From assembly GCF_002105155.1 (NCBI RefSeq), contig NW_019029019.1:164501-228500 (forward strand): a stretch of DNA of 64,000 nt, in the 5' to 3' direction. Under the pieces are notes generated by a model that made no database searches, was not told where the DNA came from, and saw only the letters and a program-made list of their open reading frames with translations. The translations under genes and the position numbers were made by a program. Position 1 is the stretch's first letter. Every line of letters starts with the position of its first letter. The stretch is from Lobosporangium transversale. Taxonomy: Eukaryota; Mortierellomycota; Mortierellomycetes; Mortierellales; Mortierellaceae. Below, piece by piece: positions 10,307 to 20,700 of the stretch.

Positions 10307-13300
10307 TTGTTGTCCACAGTGTTCCTCCTCTCAAAGCCTCTGTCTCCAGGGATGTCTCCAGGGATGTCTCCAGGGATGTCTCCACTGATAGGGATTGATG
10401 GTCATCAGCTTGACTTGAGGCAGCTTTGGACTTGTATGCCATTGGTGATGCTGCCACAGTCTGTTTGGATGCCTCACATACGGCTAACGGATGGGACTGT
10501 TCTTTTATTGCACCTCGTTGCATCAGAAGCTCTCTGTTGACTGCGCTCAATCCAACTACATCTTGAATACACATGTTGTCAGCATTGAGAACTGTCTGTT
10601 TAGTGCACCATTTCAGTCGATACTGATATTGATCGCCCTCCTTCACAATCTGCCACATCCGAACAGAGGCATTCACAGATCCTGTGACCAGGAAGCAGCC
10701 CTCTTCAAAGGTATTCCATGCAAGCGTAGCATCATGTCCACCTTCAGATAGGATAACTATCAAGCACTCGCCTGTCTCTGCATCCCACACTCGCACTGTC
10801 ATATCTTCACTGCTCGAGGCAATGTACTTTCCATCAGGCGAATAAGCTATCTCTATGATCTCCTTAGTGTGCCCTATAAGCGTATACAAAGCAACTCCCG
10901 TTTCCATATCCACTACACCAATTTGTCTATCCCCACAGGCACCAGCCATCCGTTGGCTACATGGTGATAATAATCCTATACTCATATAGTCTCTAGTTGT
11001 GTAACAAAGCTCACCCGTTTCTGCGTCCCGTACTTGCAGCTCATATGAGAGAAAGCCGTGATGAACCACTATTCTGCGACCATCAGGCGTGTATTTGATA
11101 AAATCACAGAGGCCTTCTCCACCCGTTACTTCATAACGAAGGTCACCTGAATGAACTGCCCAGACCCTAAGACGATTATATACAATATAATAATCATATG
11201 AAGCAATATGGCGGCCATCAGGTGAGAATGCTACACCCCTTACAGCAGCATCATTGTTGCCCTGTAGAGTACGAATGAGCTCTCCTGTTTGTGTGTTCCA
11301 TATAGCCACATCTCCACTGTGATGGCCACAGGCAATTTGATGGTCAATGGGTGAGAAATCAAAGGTGTAGATCGTATCGTATTGTCTGTCCTGCAGCTCC
11401 AAGGTATGAGCGACTTGGCCTGTTCGAGCATCCCAAAGGTAGACACGTGGAGATTCATGGCAAGAAGCAAGCAACTGGCCATCAGGTGAATACTTGATGT
11501 CGGATGTGTCTCTACCGAGGCTTTGTAAAACATGGATGCACTCTCCTGTCCTTGCATCCCACATACGCACTGTCCTATCACCACTGCGCGAAGCTACCTG
11601 CTGCCCATCTGGCGAACTCCTAACACCATAGATCTGCGCTGAATGGCCATGTGAGTCATGATCAGATTGCTGTGCTCGAGTATCCCAAAGGCGTATTGTT
11701 CCATCTTTACCGAAGGATGCAAGTTGATGGTCGTTTGGTGAGTAAGCCACACAAGATATAATATGATAGTGGCCATAAAAGGTATTCATGAGTTGCCCTG
11801 ATCTTGTGTCCCAAAGCCGGACTGTGTGGTCATAAGCGCAAGTGGCTATCTGTTCTCCATTTGGTGAGTATTTTAGGTCTGAGATATAATCGGAATGTCC
11901 TTCAAGGGTATGGATGAGCTTTCCTGTTTGCATATTCCATAGGTATATCATCCTCTCGTCAAATGAAGCAGCGAGCTCTCCACTAGGAGGATACTGAATG
12001 CCTCTGACCGTATAATTATGCCCTAACTCGTACTTTTCTTGACCAGATCCAACATCCCACACATGCATAGAAGAAGCACAGTAATGGCGAAATATTATTT
12101 CCTGGCTATTAGGTGAATACACAATTTGCTCAACGTGATATCCATAGCTCAACTGCATCAGCTGCTGTCCTGACATCGCATCCCACAACCGTACTTTCCC
12201 AAAAAGACTGCCGGTTGCAATTCGGAGTCCATCAGGGGAGTATGCCACACTGGTCGCCCGGTCTGTATGGTCCTCTAGCTCGTATTTGAATATCCCTGCT
12301 TGGGTGTCCCACACTCGCACTGACCCATCTTCGCTAGCTGAGACAAGGTCGTTTCCGCTTGGCGAGTACACTGCACAGTTAACTGCTTTTGTATGACCCT
12401 CCAATCGGTGAACCAACACCCATGAGGTTGCATTCCAAATTGAAACTGCAGTTTGGGAAGAGCTCCAGCTGACGATATATTGACTGTCTGGCGAGTATAT
12501 AAACCCCTCACCAATCTCATTGCCCTCCAGAGTCGAAAGGATCCCCCATGTTGATGTATCATAGACAACAATTGAATATTTATCAGAGTCATCTTTGATA
12601 ACAGCTGCGAGTGTCTCGCCATCAGGCGAGTATGACCCTTGCAATGCCTCGCCACCAACTCCGAGAAGCGGCCATTCTCCAAACTGTACGCCCGCCATCT
12701 TTGCTCCACTTAGATCTACTTCACGAAGCCAACACTTCCGTAAGTTGACCTTCCTCAGATCTGCTCCTTGTAGCTGAGCATACTCAAATATACCATGGCT
12801 GAGATTTGCTCCTGGGATCTGGATGCCTCGCAAGTCTGCTTCGATGAATGACTCGCCTGCTTGGACCAAGATTGTCATCGCATTGGCTGCTGCTACCCGC
12901 CACTTGCTATCGCTCTTCGAGAGCTCCACATATGTGTACAGCTGCTGTTTAAACACCGATTCGAGGCGGACACGGTCCTCTAAGAATTGAAGGATAGATG
13001 GTTCACCCACAAAGCTTCTCCATACTAAAGGTGACGCCTCATCAACTTCCACTTCTTCCAATTCTTGCTCGTCCTCCTTAATATCTATGGCTTCGAAACT
13101 AAACACTGAACTGATGCTCTGCCGACGAGAACCTGCTGTTGTCGCCTTTGCTACTTCATCGATCGCAGGAGCACTCATTACTTTCTGAGGCTCAAAGATC
13201 GCTCGTACTAGACTGTATTCCAGGAGCGAGCGATGCATAAACCGGTGCTGGTTGCCTGTACGAGTAAGTGGTGAAGCCTCCCGTAGAAGGTTCCTTCCAT

Positions 13301-16300
13301 GCTCTTTGCTGAAGTACGCTTCTTTCCATGTATCCTTATCCTTGGATGGTGAGTAGTCAACTACTGGGTTGCCATCTTGATGTTTGTAGATTGCTATGGC
13401 TAACTCGGTCAGATATCTGATCCCATTCTGTGCAAACCCTTCATCTAATAGCTTGTGGTACATCCTTCTGTCTTCCAGTCCTAATGCATCGCTTAGTCGC
13501 TTCTTGCCTCGCTCAAGCCACTGCTCAACGAACTGGTCATACAGTGTGACGCGTTTGATCTTGGTGTTGGAGCCTCCTTGATCTGGATCCACCATTCGTG
13601 GGAGCACTTCTAGTGACATCGATAGAATGAATGGGTTCTTCACAAGGCCATGTAGACTAGGGATCTGTTTGAGCGCACGTTGGTAGTCCTCCACATGCCA
13701 CAGTGGATCCATGGCATCGACATATTGTTCGATATAGTCATCGATCTGAGTCTCAGAGAATGGCATGATCACAGCCTCTTCAAACAATCCATCGTCTGCT
13801 TGATGATTGCGGTCCATAGGTTGGAACCGATCTCGATAGTCTAATCCAAGGTATTCGCTGCGGCAGCTAATCACCATTTGAGCTCTCCACTCTCCAGACT
13901 TATTCAGCTGGTTGGCGACATAGAGGTTGCTGGTCTGCATGCTCTCATCATATCCATCACAGATCAGGATGAATGATCGACTCTTCTTCAACTCCTTGAT
14001 CTGTGAGTCTGTAAAATCGTAGTGTCGCAGCTGCTTTGCTACAAGATCCTCCTCTGGCTTGTCGATGGCTGGGAGATTGATAAACAATGGAATCCGACCG
14101 TGTCTATTTTGATATGTCTCCCAGAGTGTGCGTTCCAGAGTGCGATTGAATGTAGACTTGCCTGCTCCTGAATCACCTTGGACAAGTAACACTTTCTGGT
14201 CGCTATCCAAGAACTCTTTCACCTTATCCATCAGCAAGAACAGCTTGTCATCGCTTGCTTGAGGACTTGCTTTGGCATACTGTTGGATGTAGAATCCTTG
14301 GTTGTTTCCAACCTCCATCCGCTGTCTCTTTAGTTGCCGTAGACTGTCCTCAACATTAGGCCTATTTTGTGCACGGTTAAGCAAGCGTGAAGATGTAGGT
14401 GGAGGATGTGTGATGATGAAGGGATGCTGAGCCATTGGCTCTTGAAGACAATTCCTATATAGCTCTTGTTTCTTAAGGTCTCCATATTTCTCTAGTTCAT
14501 CCAAGAGAGTATCTGCAGCTGAAAAGAGAAGGAATAATGGTATGTGTATGGAGTGAGTAGATAAATCATCATACACTGAGCATCGCCAACATCCAAGCAT
14601 ATTCACAAAAAAAGATAAAAAATATGCACCTTGTAGACCTTCCGGCGGTAAAGAGGATAGCTCTCTAAGGATACTTATGATCCACTGCTTGATATGTGTA
14701 TGATTACCCCACTCTTGGTCATTCTTGTACATCTCACCTAGGAGTGTGATGGCATCCTTTCGAGTATCCATGGTCCATTGTGTATCAGCTGCAATCTGTC
14801 CCAGCCTCTGACATAGTCCCCATTGGAATGCTGCATCATTTCGACAAGATGCTTCACACACAAGATCCTTGAACTTGGTGAACTCGCCTCTTTGAATTAG
14901 TTCATCAGCTCCACGCAATGCTGGGTACCATGCTGACTTGTGACTGAAGCTAAGCCCTTCTTCCATACACTGTCTGAATGTCGATCCACTCTCATATAGT
15001 GAGGTTACACTGGTATATACATTCAGACTCATATCAATGGCACCTGTTACAGGAGGAAGCCCTTCCTGAATGTTGCTTATCTCATCCATGAAGGCATTCA
15101 GATCTAAGCCTTTAACAGCACTCACTACTCCAAACACTCCTCGAAGCACTGTTGATGTCCGTCGAAGCATGGCTTGTACTGTTGACTCGTCGTCAGGTAT
15201 ATATTGCAAGGCTTGGAAGGCATAAGCAGCTTGGTAGACTAGTTGAGGATCTGAGCTGGCTTTCAGTTCCTGAAGGAATGCTGAAAGTGGTCCATGGAGT
15301 TGTTCTCGCTTTAAACCTTTGACTTGGTTGTTGACCATGGCATCGAGAACATGTGAGACTGTAGTGGACAGACGATAGAGATGGTCGGAAGATTGTCTAT
15401 GAGTGCTTTGTAAGCGGGAGCTAAGAGTGTTGAGGATTGAGACAAGGTCATCCGAATCGAGATATCCAGGAGGGGCATGTTGGATCAATTGAGCCAATCC
15501 TTCAAGCAAATGAGTCTCCAACGTGATGTTCTGGTTGATTCCGTTGACCAAAGTCATGAGTAGTGTCCTAAACTGAGCCTGATCGAGGACCGGAGCCAGG
15601 GTCGCAACCTCCATGACAGTCGCTTCGACCTTGATTTCGTCACTAATGAACATCTCGATCACATCCGATACCAGTTTTCGCAGTCGATCACATTCATCTT
15701 GATCGTTCAGCATACTCTGGCACCACTCTTTTTCACGGTCATCAAGATCATTTGTTGGTATATGAGCATTAGAAAGCAAACTGAGACAGTACACGAGCTG
15801 GTGGATGCCGTTCAAGTGAGAACCAGCATCTGGTAAGCTGTACCTGATGGCTGTTGGAGGTTCATCATGGTTAAAAACATCCTTTGAAATAGTTGCAATG
15901 GCCTGCACTGTTTTAACTGTTCTAATTAACTTGCTGCTGATAGGTCCGCTGTTTTCTTGTTTGTTGCTGTTGTTGTTGCTGTTATTGCTATCATTGCTGC
16001 TGCTCCCTTGGATATATCCCCATTTTTCAGCTTTCTTGCCACGCCTTTGAGCGACATCTGAGTGACCTAGCTGTTCAAATAAACGGGAAAGCTCATGATA
16101 GGCCGAGGCTATGCCTTTGCGTAACATTAGGTCTTCATTGGAAGCTGAAGAGGTTAAAGATACTGAGGCAAGTGACTTTCTGTTGGACTTGTGGATTCGA
16201 GACAGCACAGAGTCAGCATCGAGACATAGCTCCATCACTATGTCGCTGCTCTCGTTGTCTATAGAGCGAGAACCCTTTATGTAGAAATCAAAGAGCTTCA

Positions 16301-16355
16301 AGGCTTGTGCTGGCAAGAGTGCACTTCGTGGTGGAGTATCTGTATTGCCAAACAT
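10206..16355 (-). CDS. NACHT - pentapeptide repeat - WD40 protein (STAND/NLR-like)
   Basis: STAND P-loop NTPases of this layout act as ligand-triggered oligomeric switches; in fungi some control non-self recognition. An intron of 111 nt, a multiple of three and so invisible as a frame break, fits 14519-14629 with GT/AG ends, giving about 2012 residues. In order: a helical N-terminal half (1 to about 670) with an Asn/Ser-rich linker near 120-140; a NACHT domain with P-loop GDSGAGKST near 690 and Walker B FILICDGYDES near 758; a short pentapeptide-repeat block (ADLRG, ANLSH, ADLRK, VDLSG) near 1131-1193; about 16 WD40 repeats near 1196-1890, many with YSPDG and RLWD/RVWD signatures, enough for two propellers; and a low-complexity tail with SLET repeated three times. 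No death, HET or lipase effector domain is recognisable at the N terminus. The start ATG is at 16353-16355. Confidence 0.9.
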   Translation of the reverse strand: MFGNTDTPPRSALLPAQALKLFDFYIKGSRSIDNESSDIVMELCLDADSVLSRIHKSNRKSLASVSLTSSASNEDLMLRKGIASAYHELSRLFEQLGHSDVAQRRGKKAEKWGYIQGSSSNDSNNSNNNSNKQENSGPISSKLIRTVKTVQAIATISKDVFNHDEPPTAIRYSLPDAGSHLNGIHQLVYCLSLLSNAHIPTNDLDDREKEWCQSMLNDQDECDRLRKLVSDVIEMFISDEIKVEATVMEVATLAPVLDQAQFRTLLMTLVNGINQNITLETHLLEGLAQLIQHAPPGYLDSDDLVSILNTLSSRLQSTHRQSSDHLYRLSTTVSHVLDAMVNNQVKGLKREQLHGPLSAFLQELKASSDPQLVYQAAYAFQALQYIPDDESTVQAMLRRTSTVLRGVFGVVSAVKGLDLNAFMDEISNIQEGLPPVTGAIDMSLNVYTSVTSLYESGSTFRQCMEEGLSFSHKSAWYPALRGADELIQRGEFTKFKDLVCEASCRNDAAFQWGLCQRLGQIAADTQWTMDTRKDAITLLGEMYKNDQEWGNHTHIKQWIISILRELSSLPPEGLQGAYFLSFFVNMLGCWRCSVYDDLSTHSIHIPLFLLFSAADTLLDELEKYGDLKKQELYRNCLQEPMAQHPFIITHPPPTSSRLLNRAQNRPNVEDSLRQLKRQRMEVGNNQGFYIQQYAKASPQASDDKLFLLMDKVKEFLDSDQKVLLVQGDSGAGKSTFNRTLERTLWETYQNRHGRIPLFINLPAIDKPEEDLVAKQLRHYDFTDSQIKELKKSRSFILICDGYDESMQTSNLYVANQLNKSGEWRAQMVISCRSEYLGLDYRDRFQPMDRNHQADDGLFEEAVIMPFSETQIDDYIEQYVDAMDPLWHVEDYQRALKQIPSLHGLVKNPFILSMSLEVLPRMVDPDQGGSNTKIKRVTLYDQFVEQWLERGKKRLSDALGLEDRRMYHKLLDEGFAQNGIRYLTELAIAIYKHQDGNPVVDYSPSKDKDTWKEAYFSKEHGRNLLREASPLTRTGNQHRFMHRSLLEYSLVRAIFEPQKVMSAPAIDEVAKATTAGSRRQSISSVFSFEAIDIKEDEQELEEVEVDEASPLVWRSFVGEPSILQFLEDRVRLESVFKQQLYTYVELSKSDSKWRVAAANAMTILVQAGESFIEADLRGIQIPGANLSHGIFEYAQLQGADLRKVNLRKCWLREVDLSGAKMAGVQFGEWPLLGVGGEALQGSYSPDGETLAAVIKDDSDKYSIVVYDTSTWGILSTLEGNEIGEGFIYSPDSQYIVSWSSSQTAVSIWNATSWVLVHRLEGHTKAVNCAVYSPSGNDLVSASEDGSVRVWDTQAGIFKYELEDHTDRATSVAYSPDGLRIATGSLFGKVRLWDAMSGQQLMQLSYGYHVEQIVYSPNSQEIIFRHYCASSMHVWDVGSGQEKYELGHNYTVRGIQYPPSGELAASFDERMIYLWNMQTGKLIHTLEGHSDYISDLKYSPNGEQIATCAYDHTVRLWDTRSGQLMNTFYGHYHIISCVAYSPNDHQLASFGKDGTIRLWDTRAQQSDHDSHGHSAQIYGVRSSPDGQQVASRSGDRTVRMWDARTGECIHVLQSLGRDTSDIKYSPDGQLLASCHESPRVYLWDARTGQVAHTLELQDRQYDTIYTFDFSPIDHQIACGHHSGDVAIWNTQTGELIRTLQGNNDAAVRGVAFSPDGRHIASYDYYIVYNRLRVWAVHSGDLRYEVTGGEGLCDFIKYTPDGRRIVVHHGFLSYELQVRDAETGELCYTTRDYMSIGLLSPCSQRMAGACGDRQIGVVDMETGVALYTLIGHTKEIIEIAYSPDGKYIASSSEDMTVRVWDAETGECLIVILSEGGHDATLAWNTFEEGCFLVTGSVNASVRMWQIVKEGDQYQYRLKWCTKQTVLNADNMCIQDVVGLSAVNRELLMQRGAIKEQSHPLAVCEASKQTVAASPMAYKSKAASSQADDHQSLSVETSLETSLETSLETEALRGGTLWTTMTAASQSINDYRFKYSMCSECRFAHVISCRPRD

Positions 16356-17722
16356 GGACTATTGCTCTTCTTTTTTTTATTTATTTCTGTTTGATTGTAA
16401 TCTATTCATTTCAAAGAAAAATGTGATTTTTGCTTGAAAGCATGTGTTTAGTAGTGAGCTTTGTAAGTGAATAAACGTCTTTTGTAAGTTCCAAGGAGGA
16501 GGTGGAAGCATGTCTCTTACTCAAGAATTCGACGTTTTTTTTTTTTAAAAAAAACAGTGGGGGTTGTGTGACGTTGTATGTGGCGAAGTGATGGAGAAAG
16601 AATAGAAAGAAAAGAGAGAAGAAAGTAAGCATGCATGCATACAAGTGGGCATTATAAAATGCGGGTCCAATTCGCTTTGTTTTCCCCCTTAAGAGGTATC
16701 CTTCAAGGGCATGGGGGTATATTCTAATGTCTGTCTAGTTTATATTCTTGCGAACAGTTGCGTGCATATCCCTGTCACGTTTATTTTCCTGCTCCCATCT
16801 CTACGCGACGCGAAATTACTTTATTTTTATCACAACAAACAAGCATGAATGGTTAGCTCAGATAGCCGTGATCTGCATTGCTTAGGAACAATTGTTCCTA
16901 TTCTCTTTCCTTTCTTTTTTTCTCTTTTTTCTACGTCCATGAGAGCACATGCGTGTATGGACGGCATGCCCGCGTCGATTGTATGCATGCTTATCTTTTT
17001 TTTTTATTATTTTTTATTTTTTATTTTTTATTTTTTTTTTGGAAACAAAAGGCATTTTATTACTCTGCTGATAAGCAGCAAAGACTATAGAAGACGACCG
17101 TGAATAATTCTCGAATATGTGATATACCGGAGCTGTACCTAAAAGAGTACAATTTGGGCCAGACCATCTCCGCGAGGCCTGCTCAGGACGACAATTGAGA
17201 GTTTTTTTTAATAATAATAAATAAAATCTACCTCAGAAGATGGCTAACAGACTGTCCTTAATAGCCTAGGTTATTAACTGGTCGGTTCTAAATGTATCCT
17301 CGAATAAGTGAAATTCTGATAGTTAAATCCGTTGCGCAATGCTGGAATGTTTGTGTAGGATAAAGGCACATTTGTTAAGGGTAGCCGCCCCTATTATGTA
17401 TCTATCAATGAGCCATCACGAAGCACAAGAGGATGGTAGAAGCGATCTTGACGAGATGGATCACGATAAATTATGGAATGAGAAAGCATGATGCATGCTC
17501 CAATTCTTTTTCGACTTAAAAACTAGCATGGAGGCTGTCATGAAAAAGGGAGGCATCGCACATAAGCCACTCAGACAAGCGACAAAAAACCTAATGGCAT
17601 CTCTTGTGTTCTAACTGACAATTATCCACTTGGTGAGAAACCACATCATTATACAACTCTTGATCCCCTCGTCATTCGCCTAAAGAAAGACGCAGAACGA
17701 GCAGCTGCATAGAACTGACACA
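16356..17722. other. Intergenic region between divergent NACHT-WD40 and Aquarius genes
   Basis: No gene is supportable. The stretch holds AT-rich low-complexity DNA, including T-rich tracts at about 16536-16547 and 17000-17040. It must contain the promoters of both flanking genes, which are transcribed away from each other. I could not pick out specific elements. Confidence 0.6.
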
Positions 17723-20700
17723 ATGCCCGCAATGGAGACTCCTCAAAGCCATGAAGATCAGCAGCAGCAATCACAATCGCAGACGCAGAATGCTTCTCAA
17801 GGCCAGGGATCAAGTGGAGCTCATGCTGTGGTATACCGACCCACTGTCAAAGACATGCAGAATGACTCGGTTGCAACATTGGCCGAGGCATGGAACAAAT
17901 CAGACGAACTAGCGGAATACGATGCACAACTCATTGAACGCGTTTATCAGGAAGAGCTAGTCGGGACTCAATTTAGCATCACAAAACTGACTTTACTCGA
18001 AATCAGTCAGTATTTAGAGAAGGTAGGCATATTTCATACAGGACAATGACTATATAGATAATAATGATGTCTAGATGAAGAGGGAAAAAAAACCCCCCGA
18101 AGGTCTTCCAGATATCTAATCTCAATAAGATGGCATCATTCAAAAAATAAACCTCTTCACAAACGATGCTCCATAGTATTTGTGGCGCCATTATGATCCG
18201 GATCAATCTTCTACTGTACATGTTCTTTCCATCGTTCTGATGGTTAACGAAAAGTTTAGAAGCAGAGTCGAGGCATGGGGTAAGCGCCTGTAATCCATAT
18301 TTAAGGTAGAAGCTTGACTCTCTGTATCCGGTAATTCGATCACTTATATATGTATATATGTATATGTGTTGTAGGTACATTCAATGAGTCACCAGAGCAC
18401 TTTTCAGCGTTTTTCGAGGAGGTGCTAAAGCTCTGTCTACAGGATTCAGAGGAGGTCGATCTTAGGATGAGGCGTTACCTACTGATCTTTATGATCAATT
18501 GCTTTCAGAGTCTAGAAAACCCTCTTATCAGATCGGAATGTATGAGGTATGGTGATGACTTCCTTAATGACTACAAAGAGATTATACTTGTTGTTCAATT
18601 ACACCATATTTTATCAGACTTCTGATGAAGAAGCTGTGTTATAATTTCCCGTTATCAATGCATATAGATTGGTGTCCCTCTCATCATGGCATTGCCTAGT
18701 CTCTTCTACTAAAAGAGAGCTTGAATTCAAAGAGTATCCGCAACTTCTCAAATTTTGGAAGCACTTGGAAAAGAAGTTTGACGCCATGGGTATGAATAGA
18801 CATTATATGGGATCCTTGTGATGTTCAGGATGAATCAATGGTTTCATGGAAGAATACAGATTGAGCAAAAGTATTTATATTTGTATATTTCTTTTATAGA
18901 TTCGGAGCAGCAGAAAAAGGCCGTTTTTGAGCGGACTTGGCTTAGTGAGATGATGAAGTATTTTATTAGAACTCTGGAATCTATTGAAGGAGGAGATCAA
19001 GGTACCTTTTTTATAATAATTTTGACGAGCCCCGAAAGTAAATATTGACGTGGTGCTTGAATACTGACTATTCTTTATTATCTATATTAGAAAAAATTAT
19101 TTATTGCGAGAGATTCATGGAGTTCTTAATTGATCTGGAAGCGCAATTGCCAACGAGACGTTACTTCAACACCCTCATCGACGATCATCAGATTGTGGCT
19201 ATATGTAAACTTTCGAAGCTTGCTAGGGATAACGTTAATGGGACACTTTTCTCGCAACTCTTGGATATTCTTGCCTTTTACGTCGGTTTTGAAATCAACA
19301 GCCATACCGGATTGGCATTAACTAGAGAAGAGATGACAGAGGTTCATGCCTCAAAGCTCTCAAAACTACAGGTAAGAAATGTTTCATTAACTATTGCTTT
19401 TTCCACATTTTTTTTTTTTTTTTTTATAGAGTTGAAGCACATTGATTGAATGATTTATTTGCTATGCCTCTGTGTAGCGTATTGCATTTTTACACTTTAA
19501 AGATGAACTCATCGATTTGGCAATGACCAATCTACGTGCAATCGAGGATCGAGCTTCACTCTCAACACACTTTGAAAAACTTACTCAGGAGCAACTTGTC
19601 CAGCTCTGTCAATTATTGGACATCCGGACAGTTAGCGTCACGGATTCTTCTAAAGAGCATTCAAGACACATGTTGATGGAGCTGCTGCTTCTTCAGTTTG
19701 AGAAACGCCATAGCCAAATTGAGCGGATCAACGCTTTGCCGCTCTATCCAGACGAGAATGCATTGTTTGAAGATGCAGCAGTAAAAGAGGAGATGTACAA
19801 CACAGATCGCCCATTGGCTTTACCCAAACTCAATCTCCAGTTCTTGACGTTACACGACTATCTTCTCCGAAACTTCAACTTGTTCCGACTTGAAAGCAGT
19901 TACGAAATTCGGCAAGACATAGAAGATGCTGTGATGAGACTTGCTCCAAGAGCCGGTCCTGATGGAGCAACAGTATTCACTGGGTGGTCCAGAGTCGCAG
20001 CTCCGATTAGTTACTTCAAGTAAGTTTATGTGCATATGTGTAATGAGGTATTTAAGGATCCACCTCATATATTTTTTTTTCTTTATTTCTTTATTTCTTT
20101 CTTTCTTATTTACTTTACCTTATTGTTTGCTTTTGCAGAATGGTGGAGCTCGCGAAGCCAAATCTAGGCGAAGATCGCTTATCTTTGATCACTGCAGACG
20201 TCACTTTCAATGTAAGAAAATACACAAATGCTATCCAGGCGGAATGGGAAGCAATCCGTGAACACGATATCCTGTTTCTGCTAACTATTGAGGCGCATGA
20301 CGATATTGATGAGCAATGGGATGGCAACAAGGTCTCTTTTCGCAAACATTATGGTCTCAAGTATGTCCGTGGATGTGAGGTAGTGAGTGTGATTGGACCA
20401 AATGGCCGGCCTTTTGATTACAAGACGAGTGACCCTCAACTGATTCAGGATCATCGTACGGGCAACACAAGAACCTTCCGAGTCGCATTGGATGCCAATC
20501 AATACAAGATTGATCAAGAGAATACAAAGAAGAATGGCAGTCCTGATGTATATCAAACTTTTAACATTGTACTCCGCAGAAAACCTCAGGAGAACAACTT
20601 TAAACCAGTGTTGGAGTCGATCCGTGATTTGATGCAGAGTGAACTCATAGTTCCCGATTGGCTTCACGATGTGTTTTTGGGATATGGAAACCCTAACAGC

